Positions 8,354 to 16,982 of a stretch of DNA of 64,000 nucleotides are shown here, piece by piece (position 1 is the stretch's first letter; each line of letters starts with the position of its first letter). The DNA lies in assembly GCF_004801285.1 (NCBI RefSeq), contig NZ_SSNY01000006.1, forward strand, positions 124,001 through 188,000. Direction: 5' to 3'. Source of the stretch: Ollibium composti. GTDB taxonomy: Bacteria; Pseudomonadota; Alphaproteobacteria; Rhizobiales; Rhizobiaceae. The position numbers were made by a program, and so were the translations under genes. A model generated the notes under the pieces. The model was not told the origin of the DNA, ran no database searches, and worked only from the letters and a program-made list of their open reading frames with translations.

Positions 8354-9792
8354 GCGGGTTCTCCATCGCGCTGATCGGCTTCGGCGCCATGCTGGTGCTG
8401 ATCGCCATCCGCATGCCGATCGCGCTCGCCATGCTGGTCGTCGGCTCCGCCGGTTATGCGTATCTCAACGGCATGCATGCGCTGATCTATTACCTGCGCG
8501 TCAATGCCTACAGCCAGTTCGCCAGCTATACGCTGTCGGTCATCCCGCTGTTCATCCTCATGGGTGCGCTGGCGGAGGGATCGGGCATGGCCTCGACCCT
8601 TTTCCGCGCGGCGGAACGAAGGTTGGGGCGCGTGCGCGGCGGCATGCCGATGGCGGTGATCGCCGCCTGCACCGGCTTCGGCGCCATCTGCGGCTCCTCG
8701 GTGGCCACCGCCGCCACCTTCGGCCGTGCGGCGCTGCCGGAACTGCGCCGCGCCAAGGTCGATCCCGGTTTCGGCACCGGCACCATCGCCGCCGGCGGCA
8801 CGCTGGGCATCCTGATCCCGCCCTCGGTTATCCTGGTCATCTACGCCATCACAGCCGAGCAGAACATCGCCAAGCTGTTCCAGGCAGCCCTCATCCCCGG
8901 ACTGATGGCGGCGACCTTCTACTGCATCGCCATCGCCATCATCGTGCGGCGAAAGCCCGAACTGGCGCCGCCGCTGGAGATCACGCCGCCGCAGGCGACG
9001 CCCCGCCCGGTCTGGGCACGGCCATTGGGAGCGATCGCGGTGATCGCAGCCATCGGTCTATGGTCGGTCGGCTATGCCAACACCGTCGGCGCGCTGCTGC
9101 TCGGCATCGTCGGCCTGGTTTTCCTGCTCCTCGACTTCGCCATCATCCCGGCGGCGGCGGTGGCGATCATCGTGGTCGGCGGCATCTATGGCGAGGTGTT
9201 CACGCCGACGGAAGGGGCTGCGGTGGGCGCGGCGACCATGCTGGCGATCGGCGTCGCTCAAGGGTCGCTGGACTGGAAGCGCATCAAGGTGGCTTTCCTC
9301 CAGACAGCCGAGACGACCGGCATGATCTTCCTGATCCTGCTCGGCGCGGAAGTTTTCGGCGCCTTCCTGGCACTGACGCAGATGCCGATGGGCCTGGCCG
9401 AAATGATCGGCGATTCGGGCCTGTCGCCCTATGCCGTGGTGTGGGGCATGCTGGTCGCCTACATCGTGCTGGGCGCGGTGATGGATGAACTGGCGATGAT
9501 CCTGCTGACACTGCCGGTGTTCATGCCGATCGTGCTGACGCTGGATTTCGGCATGACCAGCGAAGACGTCGCCATCTGGTTCGGCATTCTGGTGCTCGTC
9601 GTCGTCGCCATCGGCCTTGCCGCACCGCCCATCGGCCTCAATGTCTTCGTCGTCAACAAGGTGGCCAAGGACGTACCGATCATCAGCACCTACAAGGGCG
9701 TGATCCCGTTCGTGCTGGCAGACCTCATCCGCCTGGCGCTCCTGACGGCCTTCCCCGCCCTCTCGCTATGGCTGGTGCATGTGCTGAACTGA
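8350..9792 (+). CDS. TRAP transporter large permease (DctM family)
   Basis: The transport subunit, 480 residues with about 12 or more hydrophobic segments. Family landmarks are SVIPLFILMGALAEGSG, the GFGAICGSSVATAATFG motif and APPIGLNVFVVN near the C-terminus. It is longer than the roughly 430 residues common for DctM, with an extra hydrophobic block around residues 225-275 (PLGAIAVIAAIGLWSVGYANT onward). It ends the TRAP operon; the next gene is convergent. Confidence 0.92.
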   Translation: MSGFSIALIGFGAMLVLIAIRMPIALAMLVVGSAGYAYLNGMHALIYYLRVNAYSQFASYTLSVIPLFILMGALAEGSGMASTLFRAAERRLGRVRGGMPMAVIAACTGFGAICGSSVATAATFGRAALPELRRAKVDPGFGTGTIAAGGTLGILIPPSVILVIYAITAEQNIAKLFQAALIPGLMAATFYCIAIAIIVRRKPELAPPLEITPPQATPRPVWARPLGAIAVIAAIGLWSVGYANTVGALLLGIVGLVFLLLDFAIIPAAAVAIIVVGGIYGEVFTPTEGAAVGAATMLAIGVAQGSLDWKRIKVAFLQTAETTGMIFLILLGAEVFGAFLALTQMPMGLAEMIGDSGLSPYAVVWGMLVAYIVLGAVMDELAMILLTLPVFMPIVLTLDFGMTSEDVAIWFGILVLVVVAIGLAAPPIGLNVFVVNKVAKDVPIISTYKGVIPFVLADLIRLALLTAFPALSLWLVHVLN

Positions 9793-9807
9793 CACCGGCC
9801 GCGCCGC

Positions 9808-10179
9808 TCAGGACCGCCGGTTGGCGAGCGCCCGTTTCACGGCGAGCGTCAGCCGCTCTATATCCTCATCGTCCAGCCTGCCGATGTTCTCCGCCAGAAG
9901 GTTGGCGAGTTCGGTTGCGGCCGGTGTCAGGCCGGACGTGTCCAGCCGGACGCGCGGATGCGAGGCTTCGGCCAGCCGCTGCAGGTCCTCGGCGTCGTCC
10001 CAGATGATGTTGAAGTAACCGATGATCTTCTGGATCAGCGTCCAGGTCGGGATGCCGCGCCGGCCATGTTCCAGCGCCGACAGGTAGGCGGCCGAGACGC
10101 CGATGGCCGCGGCCATGTCCTTCTGGCTGACGCCGCGCTCGCGGCGGAGTTCCCGGATGCGTTCGCCGAGCGGCGTCAC
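9808..10179 (-). CDS. XRE-family helix-turn-helix protein
   Basis: A 123-residue protein with an N-terminal Cro/C1 helix-turn-helix (about residues 3-60: RIRELRRERGVSQKDMAAAIGV, AAYLSALEHGRRG) and a charged helical tail. I chose the GTG at 10177-10179 because AGGAG sits just upstream; the longer reading from 10239 overlaps the Smr gene. It is the last gene of a Tim44-mltA-Smr-XRE operon, an order common in Rhizobiales near gyrB. Target unknown. Confidence 0.85.
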   Translation of the reverse strand: MTPLGERIRELRRERGVSQKDMAAAIGVSAAYLSALEHGRRGIPTWTLIQKIIGYFNIIWDDAEDLQRLAEASHPRVRLDTSGLTPAATELANLLAENIGRLDDEDIERLTLAVKRALANRRS

Positions 10180-10189
10180 GGCCTTCTCC

Positions 10190-10726
10190 TCACGCCTTGA
10201 CGCGGCGCAGCCGCACATAGAGCGCGCCGGTACCGCCATGGTTGCGCGCGGCGTGGTCGTGGCTGGACACCAGCGGCCGGAACAGCGGCGTCGACAGCCA
10301 TGCCGGCACCGAACGCCTCAGCACGCCGTCGCCGCCCGAGGACGAGCCCTTGCCGGTGATGACGAGCACATAGCGCACGCCGCCGGCATGGGCGCGGCTG
10401 AGGAAGGAATAGAGCAGCGCGTGCGCCTCGTCCTGCGTCAGGCCATGTAGGTCGACGCGCCCCTCGATGGGCATGCGGCCTCTGGCCAGCTTGTCGTGCG
10501 TCGGTCGGTCGAGCGCGTGGATAGCGTGGCCGGCGCCGGCTTTTTCGGGCCGTTTCGATGTCGGCGGCGGTACGGGCTCGGACTTGGAAGGCGCCTTTTC
10601 CGGTTCCAGAACGACATCCGGCACCTCGACCGAGCGCTTGCCCCGCAGCGGCGTCGCGCTGCGCGCCACCAGCGACCACAGAACCCGATCCTCATCCGTC
10701 AGATTTTTTGCCGGCCGGCGGCTCAT
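10190..10726 (-). CDS. Smr-domain protein
   Basis: A 178-residue protein with a basic, proline-rich N-terminal half and a C-terminal Smr domain. The domain has the hallmark VDLHGLTQDEAHALL and a nucleic-acid-binding loop VITGKGSSSGGDGVLRRSVPAWL. Smr domains act as DNA or RNA endonucleases (ribosome rescue, MutS2 tails); the role of stand-alone rhizobial members is not established. It overlaps mltA by 4 bases. Confidence 0.9.
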   Translation of the reverse strand: MSRRPAKNLTDEDRVLWSLVARSATPLRGKRSVEVPDVVLEPEKAPSKSEPVPPPTSKRPEKAGAGHAIHALDRPTHDKLARGRMPIEGRVDLHGLTQDEAHALLYSFLSRAHAGGVRYVLVITGKGSSSGGDGVLRRSVPAWLSTPLFRPLVSSHDHAARNHGGTGALYVRLRRVKA

Positions 10727-11829
10727 CCTCCGGCCCTCGAAACAAGCGGGCGCGGCAGCAGCGCATAGAAATCCGCGGCATGGCGCACGACGCCGGCGAT
10801 CTCACCGGCCGCATCTCCCGAACCGGCGAACAGGTCGCCGCGCGCAGCGCCGACGATGGCCGAGCCTGTGTCCTGCGCGATCATCAGCCGCCGGAAACCG
10901 CCGTCGCCGAAAGCCTGCAAGGCCGGCGCGGAAATAAAGAAAGGCGTGCCGAAGGTGTGCAGCAGCCGGTCGACGGCGACCGAGCGGCCGGGCGTCAGCG
11001 GCACCTTGGCGGCGGCGACCGGGCCGAGCACCGGATCGTCCACCGGCGCCTCGCGAAAGAAGATGTAGGAGCGATTCTGCTGCAGGATCTCGTCGACGCG
11101 GTGCGGATTGTCCCGAAACCAGGCGCGGATCGACTGCATCGTCACCTTTTCCAGCGGGATTTCGCCGAGATCGGCCAGGATTCGGCCCGGCCCGGAAAAA
11201 TGCTGGCCGGATTTCGCCGCATAGGTGACACGCAGCCGCCGACCGTCGGTCATGGCAAGTCGGGCCGCACCCTGCACATGGATGAAGAAGGCATCGACCT
11301 TGTCCCTGAGCCAAGCGATCTCAAGTCCGCGCCCAGCCAGCGCGCCACCTTCGATGGCCGCACGGTCGAAATACTCCACCGGCCCCGGCTGGGCATGGCG
11401 GGCGAAGGCGAGATAGGGGTCCATGCCTTGCGGCCGGTTGGTATCGTCGATGTCGATCAGATCGGCCGGTCGCGCCAGCAACGGCACGGTGAATTCGGCC
11501 GTACGGACCGCCGAAGCTTCCGCTTCCGGCTCGTAGAAACCTGTGACCAGCCCCCGATCGCCAGTGTCCGGCCTTACCAGCGCGGGTACGAAATGCTGCT
11601 CGAAGAAAGCACGCGCCTGCGACCGATTCGGCGCCGAAACGGCTCTTGCCGCCGCATGGCTTTCGGCAAAGGCGATAAGATCGACCCCGAGCGCCCCCGT
11701 CCTGTAGGGCTTGGTCAGGACCTGGAAGGCCGAGCGGCGGAAAGCTTCGAAAGCGGGAAGGAGATCGTCGTCCGCCCAACCGGGCAGATCGGCGAAGGAG
11801 ACGGGCCGGAAAGCCTCGGAGAGCGGCAT
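10723..11829 (-). CDS. mltA: membrane-bound lytic murein transglycosylase A (MltA)
   Basis: Cleaves the glycan strand of peptidoglycan with formation of 1,6-anhydromuramic acid. The 368 residues contain the MltA domain (about 90-250, including GLVTGFYEPE and YFDRAAIEGG) and the C-terminal 3D domain with LMIAQDTGSAIVGAARGDLF, whose aspartates are catalytic in the family. No signal peptide or lipobox is visible, and a stop lies in frame ten codons upstream of the ATG, so export is unexplained. It lies 25 bases after the Tim44-like gene. Confidence 0.9.
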   Translation of the reverse strand: MPLSEAFRPVSFADLPGWADDDLLPAFEAFRRSAFQVLTKPYRTGALGVDLIAFAESHAAARAVSAPNRSQARAFFEQHFVPALVRPDTGDRGLVTGFYEPEAEASAVRTAEFTVPLLARPADLIDIDDTNRPQGMDPYLAFARHAQPGPVEYFDRAAIEGGALAGRGLEIAWLRDKVDAFFIHVQGAARLAMTDGRRLRVTYAAKSGQHFSGPGRILADLGEIPLEKVTMQSIRAWFRDNPHRVDEILQQNRSYIFFREAPVDDPVLGPVAAAKVPLTPGRSVAVDRLLHTFGTPFFISAPALQAFGDGGFRRLMIAQDTGSAIVGAARGDLFAGSGDAAGEIAGVVRHAADFYALLPRPLVSRAGG

Positions 11830-11854
11830 GGTTGCGGCCCTCCCCTGTGCCCGG

Positions 11855-12568
11855 CTAGTCCTCTTCCTCGGTGGCGACCAGTTTCCAGTTGGGATCGCGC
11901 GAGCGGGTATCGCGTGCGAAGGTCCACACGTCCTTGACCTCGGCGACCGTCTCGGGATCGCCGTCGATGACGGTGCCGGCCTTGTCGCGGGTGGCCGAGA
12001 TCAGCTCGCTGACGATGCGCAGCGTCACATGCGCCTCCGAGCCCTTCATCTCGGCGGCGACGATGTCGGCCTTGTCGATGCCGACGAAGGAGGACTGCAC
12101 CTTCTCCGACTTCGCCTCGCGCTCGCCGATTGCCGCGACGAAACCGTCATAGACCTCGCGCGACAGGAGATTCTTGAGCGTCTTGCGGTCACCGTCGGCA
12201 TAGGCCATCACGATCATCTCGTAGGCCATCTTGGCGCCGTCGACGAAACCCTTCGGCTCGAAGGAAGCCTCGGCATCCTTGATGGCGCGCAGGCCGCGAT
12301 TGAGATCGGTGTCCGGCTTGGCGACGGCATCGATGGAGGCGTATGCATCGGGCGCCGGCTCGCCCGGCGGGCGCTTGCGCGGCAGGGCGACGACGTTTTC
12401 GGGCGCCTGGGGGGCATCCTTGGCGTCCTTCGCGTCGCGGCGGGCGGAATAGGGATCGAAAGGCGGCCGCTCATTGCCGGTGCGACGCCCCAGCACGTTG
12501 CGCAACTGGAAAAAGATCACGACCGCCGCGACCAGGAAGAAAATCGTGCCGATGTCGAAAAATTCCAT
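11855..12568 (-). CDS. Tim44/TimA-like inner-membrane protein
   Basis: A 237-residue protein. It has one N-terminal membrane helix (about residues 6-22, IGTIFFLVAAVVIFFQL), a disordered charged linker, and a C-terminal Tim44-like domain (about 95-230, starting FVDGAKMAYEMIVMAYADGD). Bacterial members are membrane-anchored and thought to bind other proteins. I took the ATG at 12566-12568 because it gives the standard MEFFDIGTIFF start; the longer upstream reading has no support. First gene of the mltA operon, divergent from fxsA. Confidence 0.88.
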   Translation of the reverse strand: MEFFDIGTIFFLVAAVVIFFQLRNVLGRRTGNERPPFDPYSARRDAKDAKDAPQAPENVVALPRKRPPGEPAPDAYASIDAVAKPDTDLNRGLRAIKDAEASFEPKGFVDGAKMAYEMIVMAYADGDRKTLKNLLSREVYDGFVAAIGEREAKSEKVQSSFVGIDKADIVAAEMKGSEAHVTLRIVSELISATRDKAGTVIDGDPETVAEVKDVWTFARDTRSRDPNWKLVATEEED

Positions 12569-12731
12569 CTCTGCGCCAATCAATCCGTGGAGCGCCCGGC
12601 ATGGCGTCCATTCAACAAAGCATATAGAACGCGGCTCACAATCATTCAAATCAAAGCCGGATATGCCTATCTAACGGCTTCGACGCCGGCAGCAAGCGGC
12701 TTTCGGCACAACAAGCGATAGCGGACAGAGC

Positions 12732-13226
12732 GTGCGCATTTCCTTCCTCCCTTTTTTCCTGCTGGCTTTGCCGCTGATGGAGATCGCCGGCTTCGTCGTC
12801 GTCGGCCGTCAGATCGGCGCGCTGGCGACGGTCGGCCTGGTGCTTCTGTCCGCCGTCGCCGGCGGCCTGCTCCTGCGCCACCAGGGTTTCGGCGTCATGG
12901 CGCGCATCCGGGCCGAGACGGAAGCCGGCCGCGACCCCAGCCGCCATCTCGCCCATGGCGTGATGATCGTGGTCGCCTCGATCCTGCTCATCGTGCCGGG
13001 CTTCATCACCGATATCGCCGGCCTTCTCCTGTTCCTGCCGCCGGTGCGCGACCTCGCCTGGCGCCGGCTCAAGGACCGCATCACCGTGGTCGGCGGCTTC
13101 GGCATGGGGCCGGGACGCGGGGGCGGCCCCGGCCGGCGGCCGGAACGGACGATCGATCTCGACAGCGACGAGTTCTCGCGCAAGCCGAACCCGGATTCGC
13201 CCTGGCGCCGCCTCGGCGACGAGTGA
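12732..13226 (+). CDS. fxsA: FxsA-family membrane protein
   Basis: A 164-residue inner-membrane protein with helices at about 4-22, 27-47 and 76-100. It has the family pattern PLMEIAGFVVVGRQIG and LLIVPGFITDIAGLLLFLPP, and a cytoplasmic tail rich in Gly and Arg. FxsA overproduction reduces phage T7 exclusion in E. coli; its normal role is unknown. The start is GTG. It lies upstream of secB, as in other Rhizobiales. Confidence 0.9.
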   Translation: MRISFLPFFLLALPLMEIAGFVVVGRQIGALATVGLVLLSAVAGGLLLRHQGFGVMARIRAETEAGRDPSRHLAHGVMIVVASILLIVPGFITDIAGLLLFLPPVRDLAWRRLKDRITVVGGFGMGPGRGGGPGRRPERTIDLDSDEFSRKPNPDSPWRRLGDE

Positions 13227-13349
13227 GCGCCGCCGTTCGGCGACAGTAGCGGCCGAACCTTGTGTTGTCAGGCCGGGCGTGATAGCGAACCCCCGGATTC
13301 ACCGGGTCTTTCGGCCCGTATACACCACGTTCGACAAGGAAAAGGGCTC

Positions 13350-13847
13350 ATGGCCGAAACCAACGAAGCACCGACGGGCGCCGCAGCCAACGGCAACGGA
13401 ACGCAGCCGACGCTCAACGTGCTGGCGCAGTATGTGAAGGACCTTTCCTTCGAGAGCCCCGGCGCGCCCAACTCGCTGCGCGGCCGCGACAAGGCTCCCG
13501 GCATCGCCATCAACGTCAACGTCAACGCTAACCCGCTGTCCGACAAGCAGTTCGACGTCAACCTGACGCTGAACGCCAAGGCCTCGTTCGACAAGGATGT
13601 GCTGTTCAACGTCGAGCTGGTCTATGGCGGCGTCTTCAACATTGACGGCTTCCCGCAGGAGCACATGCTGCCGCTGCTGTTCATCGAATGCCCGCGCCTC
13701 CTGTTCCCCTTTGCGCGCCAGATCATCGCCGAGGCGACCCGCAACGGCGGCTTCCCGCCGCTGATGCTCGACCCGATCGATTTCGCGCAGATGTTCCAGC
13801 AGAAGCTGGCCGAGGACCAGGCAGCCTCCAAGGTCAAGGCAAGCTGA
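13350..13847 (+). CDS. secB: protein-export chaperone SecB
   Basis: Cytoplasmic homotetrameric chaperone that holds preproteins unfolded for SecA. The 165-residue protein has the conserved [15 protein letters not shown] near the N-terminus, the beta core [19 protein letters not shown], and the [20 protein letters not shown] and [12 protein letters not shown] stretches. Length is typical of alphaproteobacterial SecB. A strong terminator follows. Confidence 0.96.
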   Translation: MAETNEAPTGAAANGNGTQPTLNVLAQYVKDLSFESPGAPNSLRGRDKAPGIAINVNVNANPLSDKQFDVNLTLNAKASFDKDVLFNVELVYGGVFNIDGFPQEHMLPLLFIECPRLLFPFARQIIAEATRNGGFPPLMLDPIDFAQMFQQKLAEDQAASKVKAS

Positions 13848-13866
13848 CATCTCTTCGACCGACGAA

Positions 13867-13899
13867 AGAAAAACCCGGCCTCGCGCCGGGTTTTTTGTC
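13867..13899. terminator. bidirectional rho-independent terminator (secB / dnaQ)
   Basis: The inverted repeat AAACCCGGC (13871-13879) and GCCGGGTTT (13885-13893) has a 5-base loop and is followed by a T-run (13891-13896). It is preceded by an A-rich stretch, so it can work for both convergent genes. Confidence 0.9.
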
Positions 13900-13949
13900 T
13901 TTGACATCGATAGTTCGAGAAGCGGAAGGCTCCGTTTCGGGTTTCTGCC

Positions 13950-14642
13950 TTACTGCCGCAGCCAGAGCGCCTTTTCGCCCAGCGTCTCGACCATTTTGGC
14001 GTGCGCAGCGCGCTCGGCCTCGCTGAGGCGTGGCGCCAATGGCACCGGTCGTGCAGCGACGACGATTTCCACTGTCGCCTGCACGGCAATCGCGTCCGGA
14101 CGGGCGGCGCTATCCAGGATAAGCGCGGCCTGCTTGCCGCCGATCAGTTCGATATAGACCTCGGCCAGCAGTTCCGAATCGAGCAGCGCGCCGTGTTTGG
14201 TGCGATGGCTGTTGTCGATGCCATAGCGGCGGCACAGCGCGTCGAGCGAATTCGGTCCCATCGGATGCTTGCGGCGCGCCAGCGCCAGCGTGTCCACCAC
14301 GCGCTCTTGACTCACCGCCGGATGGCCGAGGCGGGCAAACTCGGCATTGATGAAGCCCATGTCGAAGCCGGCATTGTGGGCGACCAGCTTGGCACCGTCG
14401 ATGAAGGCGAGGAATTTCTCAGCCAGATCGCCGAAGGTCGGCTTGCCGACCAGCTGCTCGGCGCCGATGCCGTGCACGGCCTGCGCCTCGGGGTTGATCG
14501 CGCGGCCTTGCGGATTGATGTAGTGATGGAAGGTGCGGCCGGTCGGGAACCGGTTGTCCAGCTCGACGCAGCCAAGCTCGATGATGCGGTCCTCGCGGGC
14601 GTCGAGGCCGGTGGTTTCGGTGTCGAAAATGATCTCACGCAT
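13950..14642 (-). CDS. dnaQ: DNA polymerase III epsilon subunit (3'-5' exonuclease)
   Basis: Proofreading exonuclease of the replicative polymerase. The DnaQ-type Exo motifs are visible: FDTETTG (6-12), HNAGFDMGF (about 88-96), and the late HRTKHGALLDSELLAEVY with the catalytic His and Asp. The 230-residue length is normal. It is the last gene of the maf-aroE-coaE-dnaQ operon that reads away from the origin. Confidence 0.95.
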   Translation of the reverse strand: MREIIFDTETTGLDAREDRIIELGCVELDNRFPTGRTFHHYINPQGRAINPEAQAVHGIGAEQLVGKPTFGDLAEKFLAFIDGAKLVAHNAGFDMGFINAEFARLGHPAVSQERVVDTLALARRKHPMGPNSLDALCRRYGIDNSHRTKHGALLDSELLAEVYIELIGGKQAALILDSAARPDAIAVQATVEIVVAARPVPLAPRLSEAERAAHAKMVETLGEKALWLRQ

Positions 14643-14717
14643 CGAATCGCTCCGGGCCCAAGATGGAGTCTCGGCCTGCCGGGCGCAAGATCGATGAGGA
14701 TTTGTCCACGGCAGCCG

Positions 14718-15311
14718 TCAAGCCGGCTGCCCGCTCGTCAGCGCGGCGACGATCCGTTCCACCGCGGCGCGCGTCACGTCGAAGCCCCGGCTTGTGTCGA
14801 TGACGAAATCCGCCTGCCGGCGCTTCTCGGCGTCCGGAACCTGCCGGGCCAGGATGGCCTCGAATTTCTCCGCCGTCATGCCGGGCCGGGCCAAAACGCG
14901 CTCGCGCTGCACGGCGGCCGGCGCGCTGACGACAGCGACCTTGTCGACGCGCCCGCGCCCGCCCGTCTCGAACAGCAGCGGGATATCGAGCACGACCAGC
15001 GGCGCGCCGGCGGCGCGATGGCGCGCGACGAAAGCGTCGGCGTCGGCGCGCACCAGCGGATGGACGATGGCTTCGAGCGCTTTCAAGGCGGTCGGGTCGG
15101 CAAGCACGCGGGCCGCGAGGCGAGTGCGGTCGACCACCCCATCCACGACCATGCCGGGAAAGGCCACCTCGATCAGCGGCACTGCCTTGCCGGCATAGAG
15201 CCGATGCACCGCCTCGTCGGAATCGTGCACCGGCACGCCGGCCTCGGAAAACATCCTCGCCGTCGCCGACTTGCCCATGCCGATTGAACCGGTGAGGCCG
15301 AGCACGATCAT
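14718..15311 (-). CDS. coaE: dephospho-CoA kinase
   Basis: Last step of coenzyme A synthesis: phosphorylates the ribose 3'-hydroxyl of dephospho-CoA. The N-terminus [21 protein letters not shown] contains the P-loop GSIGMGKS (about 8-15). The lid [12 protein letters not shown] and [11 protein letters not shown] are also family hallmarks. The ATG at 15309-15311 overlaps the aroE stop and gives 197 residues; upstream in-frame sequence belongs to aroE's shadow. Confidence 0.95.
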   Translation of the reverse strand: MIVLGLTGSIGMGKSATARMFSEAGVPVHDSDEAVHRLYAGKAVPLIEVAFPGMVVDGVVDRTRLAARVLADPTALKALEAIVHPLVRADADAFVARHRAAGAPLVVLDIPLLFETGGRGRVDKVAVVSAPAAVQRERVLARPGMTAEKFEAILARQVPDAEKRRQADFVIDTSRGFDVTRAAVERIVAALTSGQPA

Positions 15312-16156
15312 GCGGCGGCCCCGAGATCGGCGACGACCAATGCCCGCAATTCCGGAGTCACCCTCGGTCGGACACCGAACCAACGCTCGAAGCCGGGCAC
15401 GGCCTGGTGAAGCAGCATGCCCAGCCCGTCCACCGTCTTCAGCCCACAAGCGCGCGCGGCAGCCAGCAGCGGCGTCTCCAGCGGCACGTAGACGATGTCA
15501 GTGACGACGGCATGGGCGGGCAGAAGCGCCGGATCGGCGGGCAGTTCTTCCTTGCCCTTGCCCGCCATTCCGACGGAGGTCGTGTTGACGAGCAGGCCGG
15601 CATCGCCGAGCAATTCCGGCACGGCCTCCAGCGGATGAGCTGTGACGCCAGCGCCGAAGCGGTCGCGCAGTTCCTCGGCGCGGGCAAGGGTGCGGTTGGC
15701 GATGCGGATGTTGTTCGCCCCGCGCGTCTTCAGCGCGTGGATGACGGCTCGCGCAGCACCGCCGGCGCCGAGCACGACAGCCGCGCCGTTGCCGGTCCAG
15801 CCGGGGGCGTATTCGTCGAGGTTGGCGGCAAAACCGTAGGCGTCGGTGTTGCCACCGGTCAAAAGACCGTCCTCGAACCACAAGGTGTTGACGGCGCCGA
15901 TCAACTCGGCCGCCTCATCGCGGCGCCCCGCTCCGGCGAATACAGCCTCCTTGTGTGGAAGCGTGACGTTGCCGCCGCTGAAGCCATTCCCACGCAAACC
16001 GGCGAGAAAGGCGGAGAGGTCCGCCGGCGCAACGTCGATGGCCTCGTAGCTGCCGGCGATGCCATGGGCGGCCAGCCAATGGCCGTGGATCTTCGGTGAG
16101 CGTGAATGGGCGATCGGATGGCCGATGACGAAGGCCCTTTTCCCCGGCTCAGCCAT
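15308..16156 (-). CDS. aroE: shikimate 5-dehydrogenase
   Basis: Reduces 3-dehydroshikimate with NADPH in aromatic amino acid synthesis. Substrate-side motifs are [18 protein letters not shown] (about 8-25) and NVTLPHKE with the catalytic Lys. The NADP fold shows [13 protein letters not shown] and [11 protein letters not shown], whose Arg contacts the 2'-phosphate. At 282 residues it has family length. The ATG overlaps the maf stop by 8 bases, indicating tight coupling. Confidence 0.95.
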   Translation of the reverse strand: MAEPGKRAFVIGHPIAHSRSPKIHGHWLAAHGIAGSYEAIDVAPADLSAFLAGLRGNGFSGGNVTLPHKEAVFAGAGRRDEAAELIGAVNTLWFEDGLLTGGNTDAYGFAANLDEYAPGWTGNGAAVVLGAGGAARAVIHALKTRGANNIRIANRTLARAEELRDRFGAGVTAHPLEAVPELLGDAGLLVNTTSVGMAGKGKEELPADPALLPAHAVVTDIVYVPLETPLLAAARACGLKTVDGLGMLLHQAVPGFERWFGVRPRVTPELRALVVADLGAAA

Positions 16157-16748
16157 CGATGGCCCCGAGGCGGCGCAGTTCGCCAAGCACCGCCAGCAGC
16201 GGCAGGCCGACGATGGTGAAATAATCGCCTTCGATCTTGTCGAAAAGCTGGATGCCCTCGCCTTCGATCTGGTAGGCGCCGACGCTCTGCAACGCCCTGG
16301 TGCCGACGCGCGCCAGATGGCGGCCGATGAAGGCGGGATCGAGCTTGCGCATGGTGAGCGCGGCGACGCCGACATGGCGCCAGACCACGGTGCCGTCGCG
16401 CGCCAGCACGGCGGCGCTGTTCAGGTGATGGGTCTTGCCGGACAGCGCCAAAAGATGACGGCGGGCGCCTTCCATGTCGGCCGGCTTGTGAAAGATTTCA
16501 TCGCCCAGCGACAGTGTCTGGTCGCAACCGAGCACCAGCCGGCCCGGATGCTTTTCCGAAACGGCGACCGCCTTGGCCTCCGCCAGCACCAACGCGACAT
16601 CCTCCGCCGACGCGCCACTGTCCTTCAGCGGGGCCTCGAGCGCGCGCTCGTCCAGATCGGCGGGGATCGCTTCGACCGCGACGCCGGCGTTTTCGAGCAT
16701 GGCCCGGCGAAACGGGCTGCCCGAGGCGAGGATGAGTGTTTCGGCCAT
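16149..16748 (-). CDS. Maf-family nucleoside triphosphate pyrophosphatase
   Basis: House-cleaning enzyme that hydrolyses non-canonical or pyrimidine nucleoside triphosphates. The 199 residues begin [21 protein letters not shown], carrying the Maf SxSxxR motif, and also show [17 protein letters not shown] and the C-terminal [15 protein letters not shown]. It is the first gene of the aroE-coaE-dnaQ operon. In other Rhizobiales its upstream neighbour is the PPSR gene; here 19.6 kb of other genes intervene. Confidence 0.93.
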   Translation of the reverse strand: MAETLILASGSPFRRAMLENAGVAVEAIPADLDERALEAPLKDSGASAEDVALVLAEAKAVAVSEKHPGRLVLGCDQTLSLGDEIFHKPADMEGARRHLLALSGKTHHLNSAAVLARDGTVVWRHVGVAALTMRKLDPAFIGRHLARVGTRALQSVGAYQIEGEGIQLFDKIEGDYFTIVGLPLLAVLGELRRLGAIDG

Positions 16749-16982
16749 GATGCGCTCCGTTGGCTCGGTTCGGCTGCGTGGGGCCGGCTTGGGCTCCCTG
16801 CCATGGCTCCTTAAAGCATTTCGGCCAGAGATTGAAACTGCCGTTTCACGGTGCGGGCCCTGTCACAGGCCGGCTCCGTATCACCATCGCGGTATCTGCG
16901 AAAAGTTCGACATTTCCACCGAGCGGGAGCCGTTCCTGCAATTCTTCAAATTCATGGCGCGGGAATAGGCGCGAGCCGGAGC

